NCBI GenBank assembly: GCA_020724025.1 | Contig: DYHU01000066.1 | Coordinates: 1-14,328 of the forward strand | Reading direction: 5' to 3' | Source: Syntrophorhabdus sp. | GTDB lineage: Bacteria > Desulfobacterota > BSN033 > UBA1163 | DNA: 14,328 nucleotides | The notes under the pieces: model-generated | The model's database searches: none | The model's input: only the letters and a program-made list of their open reading frames with translations | Told to the model about the DNA's origin: nothing | Shown here: piece by piece, positions 13,406 to 14,328 of the stretch | Layout of the letters: every line of letters begins with the position of its first letter | How positions within the stretch are numbered: the stretch's first letter is position 1 | Made by a program: the position numbers and the translations under genes

Positions 13406-13485
13406 GAAATTAGGGACACTTCCCTATTTTAGAAGCCAAAGTTGTTTAAGCATATCCAAAACAATAGGGAAGTGTCCCTAATTTC
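13406..13485. repeat. 23-bp inverted repeat abutting the fabG stop
   Basis: The 23 bases at 13406-13428 (core TTAGGGACACTTCCCTA) are exactly complementary to 13463-13485, with a 34-base spacer. The inner end of the first arm is preceded by a tandem copy of AAATTAGGGA (13398-13407 and 13407-13416). The element ends two bases before the fabG stop codon. It may act as a bidirectional terminator for the two convergent genes. The motif resembles repeats that I recall near REP-associated Y1 transposases, but no transposase is in the window. Confidence 0.75.
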
Positions 13486-13487
13486 TT

Positions 13488-14228
13488 TTAAACAATTCCC
13501 CCGTCAACGATGAGGGTCTGTCCGGTGATATAGTTCGAACGATCCGACGCAAGAAAGAGGACCGCCTGTGCCACCTCTTCGGGCTTTCCTATCCTTCCGA
13601 GGCTGGAGGATTTGATAATTGCCTCCACCTTCTCTTTGGGCATCTTAGAAATCACCTCAGAATCAATCAGACCCGGAGCCACGGCATTGACATGGATGTT
13701 GAAGGGACCCAACTCCCGTGCCAGGGACTTGGTAAAGCTGATCACCCCTCCTTTGGTGGCTGCATAGTTCGTCTGCCCAGAAGTGCCGATGATCCCGCTT
13801 ACAGAGGAGATGTTGATGATTTTCCCTCTTTTTTCCGGGATCATTTTTCGGATCACTGCCTTACAACAATAGAAGAGGCTGGTTAGATTCGTCTTCATTA
13901 AAGAATCCCAATCCTCATCGCTCATCAGCATTAAAAAATTATCCCGGACGAGCCCCACATTATTGACCAGGATATCAATCCTTCCATATTGAGCAAATGT
14001 CTCTTCCACCATCTCCTTTGCTTGATCGAACTGTGTGACATCCGCTTTAAAAAGCCTGATCTTCAACCCTCGGGATTGAGCCTCTTTCATGAGACTCTCT
14101 GCCGCATCAATATCCTTTGAAAAGTTAGCGACAACCTCTGCCCCCTCTTCGGCAAAGAGAAGAGAGATGGCCCTTCCGATCCCCTTTGTCCCGCCAGTGA
14201 CAATAGCGACTTTATCTTTGAGTAGCAT
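13488..14228 (-). CDS. fabG: 3-oxoacyl-ACP reductase, FabG-type short-chain dehydrogenase
   Basis: Predicted to reduce 3-oxoacyl-ACP to 3-hydroxyacyl-ACP with NADPH. The 246 residues are the standard FabG length. The nucleotide loop TGGTKGIG is at 11-18, NNVG (for the common NNAG) at 89-92, Asn114 in KTNL, and the catalytic Ser142, Tyr155 and Lys159 lie in NISSVSGIIGTSGQTNYAATKGG. The family ending is SNYITGQTLIVDGGIV. The ATG at 14226-14228 follows GGAGG by about 7 bases. The FabF-like gene on the same strand suggests a lipid function, but other substrates are possible within this large family. The 3' end abuts the 23-bp inverted repeat. Confidence 0.87.
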   Translation of the reverse strand: MLLKDKVAIVTGGTKGIGRAISLLFAEEGAEVVANFSKDIDAAESLMKEAQSRGLKIRLFKADVTQFDQAKEMVEETFAQYGRIDILVNNVGLVRDNFLMLMSDEDWDSLMKTNLTSLFYCCKAVIRKMIPEKRGKIINISSVSGIIGTSGQTNYAATKGGVISFTKSLARELGPFNIHVNAVAPGLIDSEVISKMPKEKVEAIIKSSSLGRIGKPEEVAQAVLFLASDRSNYITGQTLIVDGGIV

Positions 14229-14328
14229 GGTTATCCTCCAAATGATTTATAAATCCAAAATTCAAATATCGGGCGAAGCTTCCCCAAGGGATCAATTCGA
14301 AACAATCTTAAATTCAAATGACCATAAT
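14229..14328. other. AT-rich spacer upstream of fabG, no gene seen
   Basis: One hundred bases to the end of the window. It holds the fabG ribosome site and then degenerate AAATCCAAAATTCAAAT and AATTCAAATG-type units similar in style to the spacer at 3930-4090. No convincing promoter pair or reading frame is visible. Confidence 0.5.

Overview
The window looks like a piece of an uncultured bacterial chromosome, most likely from the former Deltaproteobacteria (Desulfobacterota). This is an inference from gene content: a four-subunit ferredoxin-dependent 2-oxoglutarate oxidoreductase next to an NADP-type isocitrate dehydrogenase, a bacterial deoxynucleoside kinase, a FabF/FabG pair, mostly strong GGAGG ribosome sites, and many short palindromic intergenic repeats. 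No 16S, tRNA or other marker is present, so the phylum is not proven. I see no phage, CRISPR, insertion-sequence transposase or RNA gene.

Layout. Bases 106-2483 (minus strand) carry a DUF2848-family protein, a small cupin and proC. A clear promoter precedes proC. Bases 2764-3920 (plus strand) carry a universal stress protein and a deoxynucleoside kinase. Bases 4115-5027 (minus) carry a 65-residue very basic protein and a PlsC-type acyltransferase. Bases 5231-9547 (minus) are the metabolic core, in transcription order icd, then 2-oxoglutarate:ferredoxin oxidoreductase delta, alpha, beta and gamma. Bases 9596-10323 (minus) are a Phd/YefM antitoxin and PIN-domain toxin. Bases 10429-14228 hold a ketoacyl synthase (minus) and a FabG-type reductase (minus), with a 5'-truncated molybdenum hydroxylase gene between them on the plus strand.

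How the genes work together. Icd makes 2-oxoglutarate from isocitrate. The KorDABC enzyme oxidises it to succinyl-CoA and passes the electrons to ferredoxin, or runs in reverse in a reductive TCA cycle. FabG and the FabF-like synthase catalyse consecutive kinds of step in fatty-acid or related chain building, and PlsC uses acyl chains for phospholipids. The toxin-antitoxin pair has its own promoter and a candidate operator. The remaining genes look like single functions.

Most unusual content. The spacers are unusually rich in repeats: three consecutive hairpins at 894-979, a 189-bp element with 17-bp inverted ends at 1383-1571, a perfect 16-bp-stem hairpin at 2657-2692, a composite palindrome at 5085-5219, a 16-bp-period repeat between korB and korC, and a 23-bp inverted repeat abutting fabG. 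The truncated molybdenum hydroxylase gene, with an altered cofactor loop and a repeat half-site at its broken end, is the best sign of a rearrangement. I did not find convincing evidence for a new multi-gene system.
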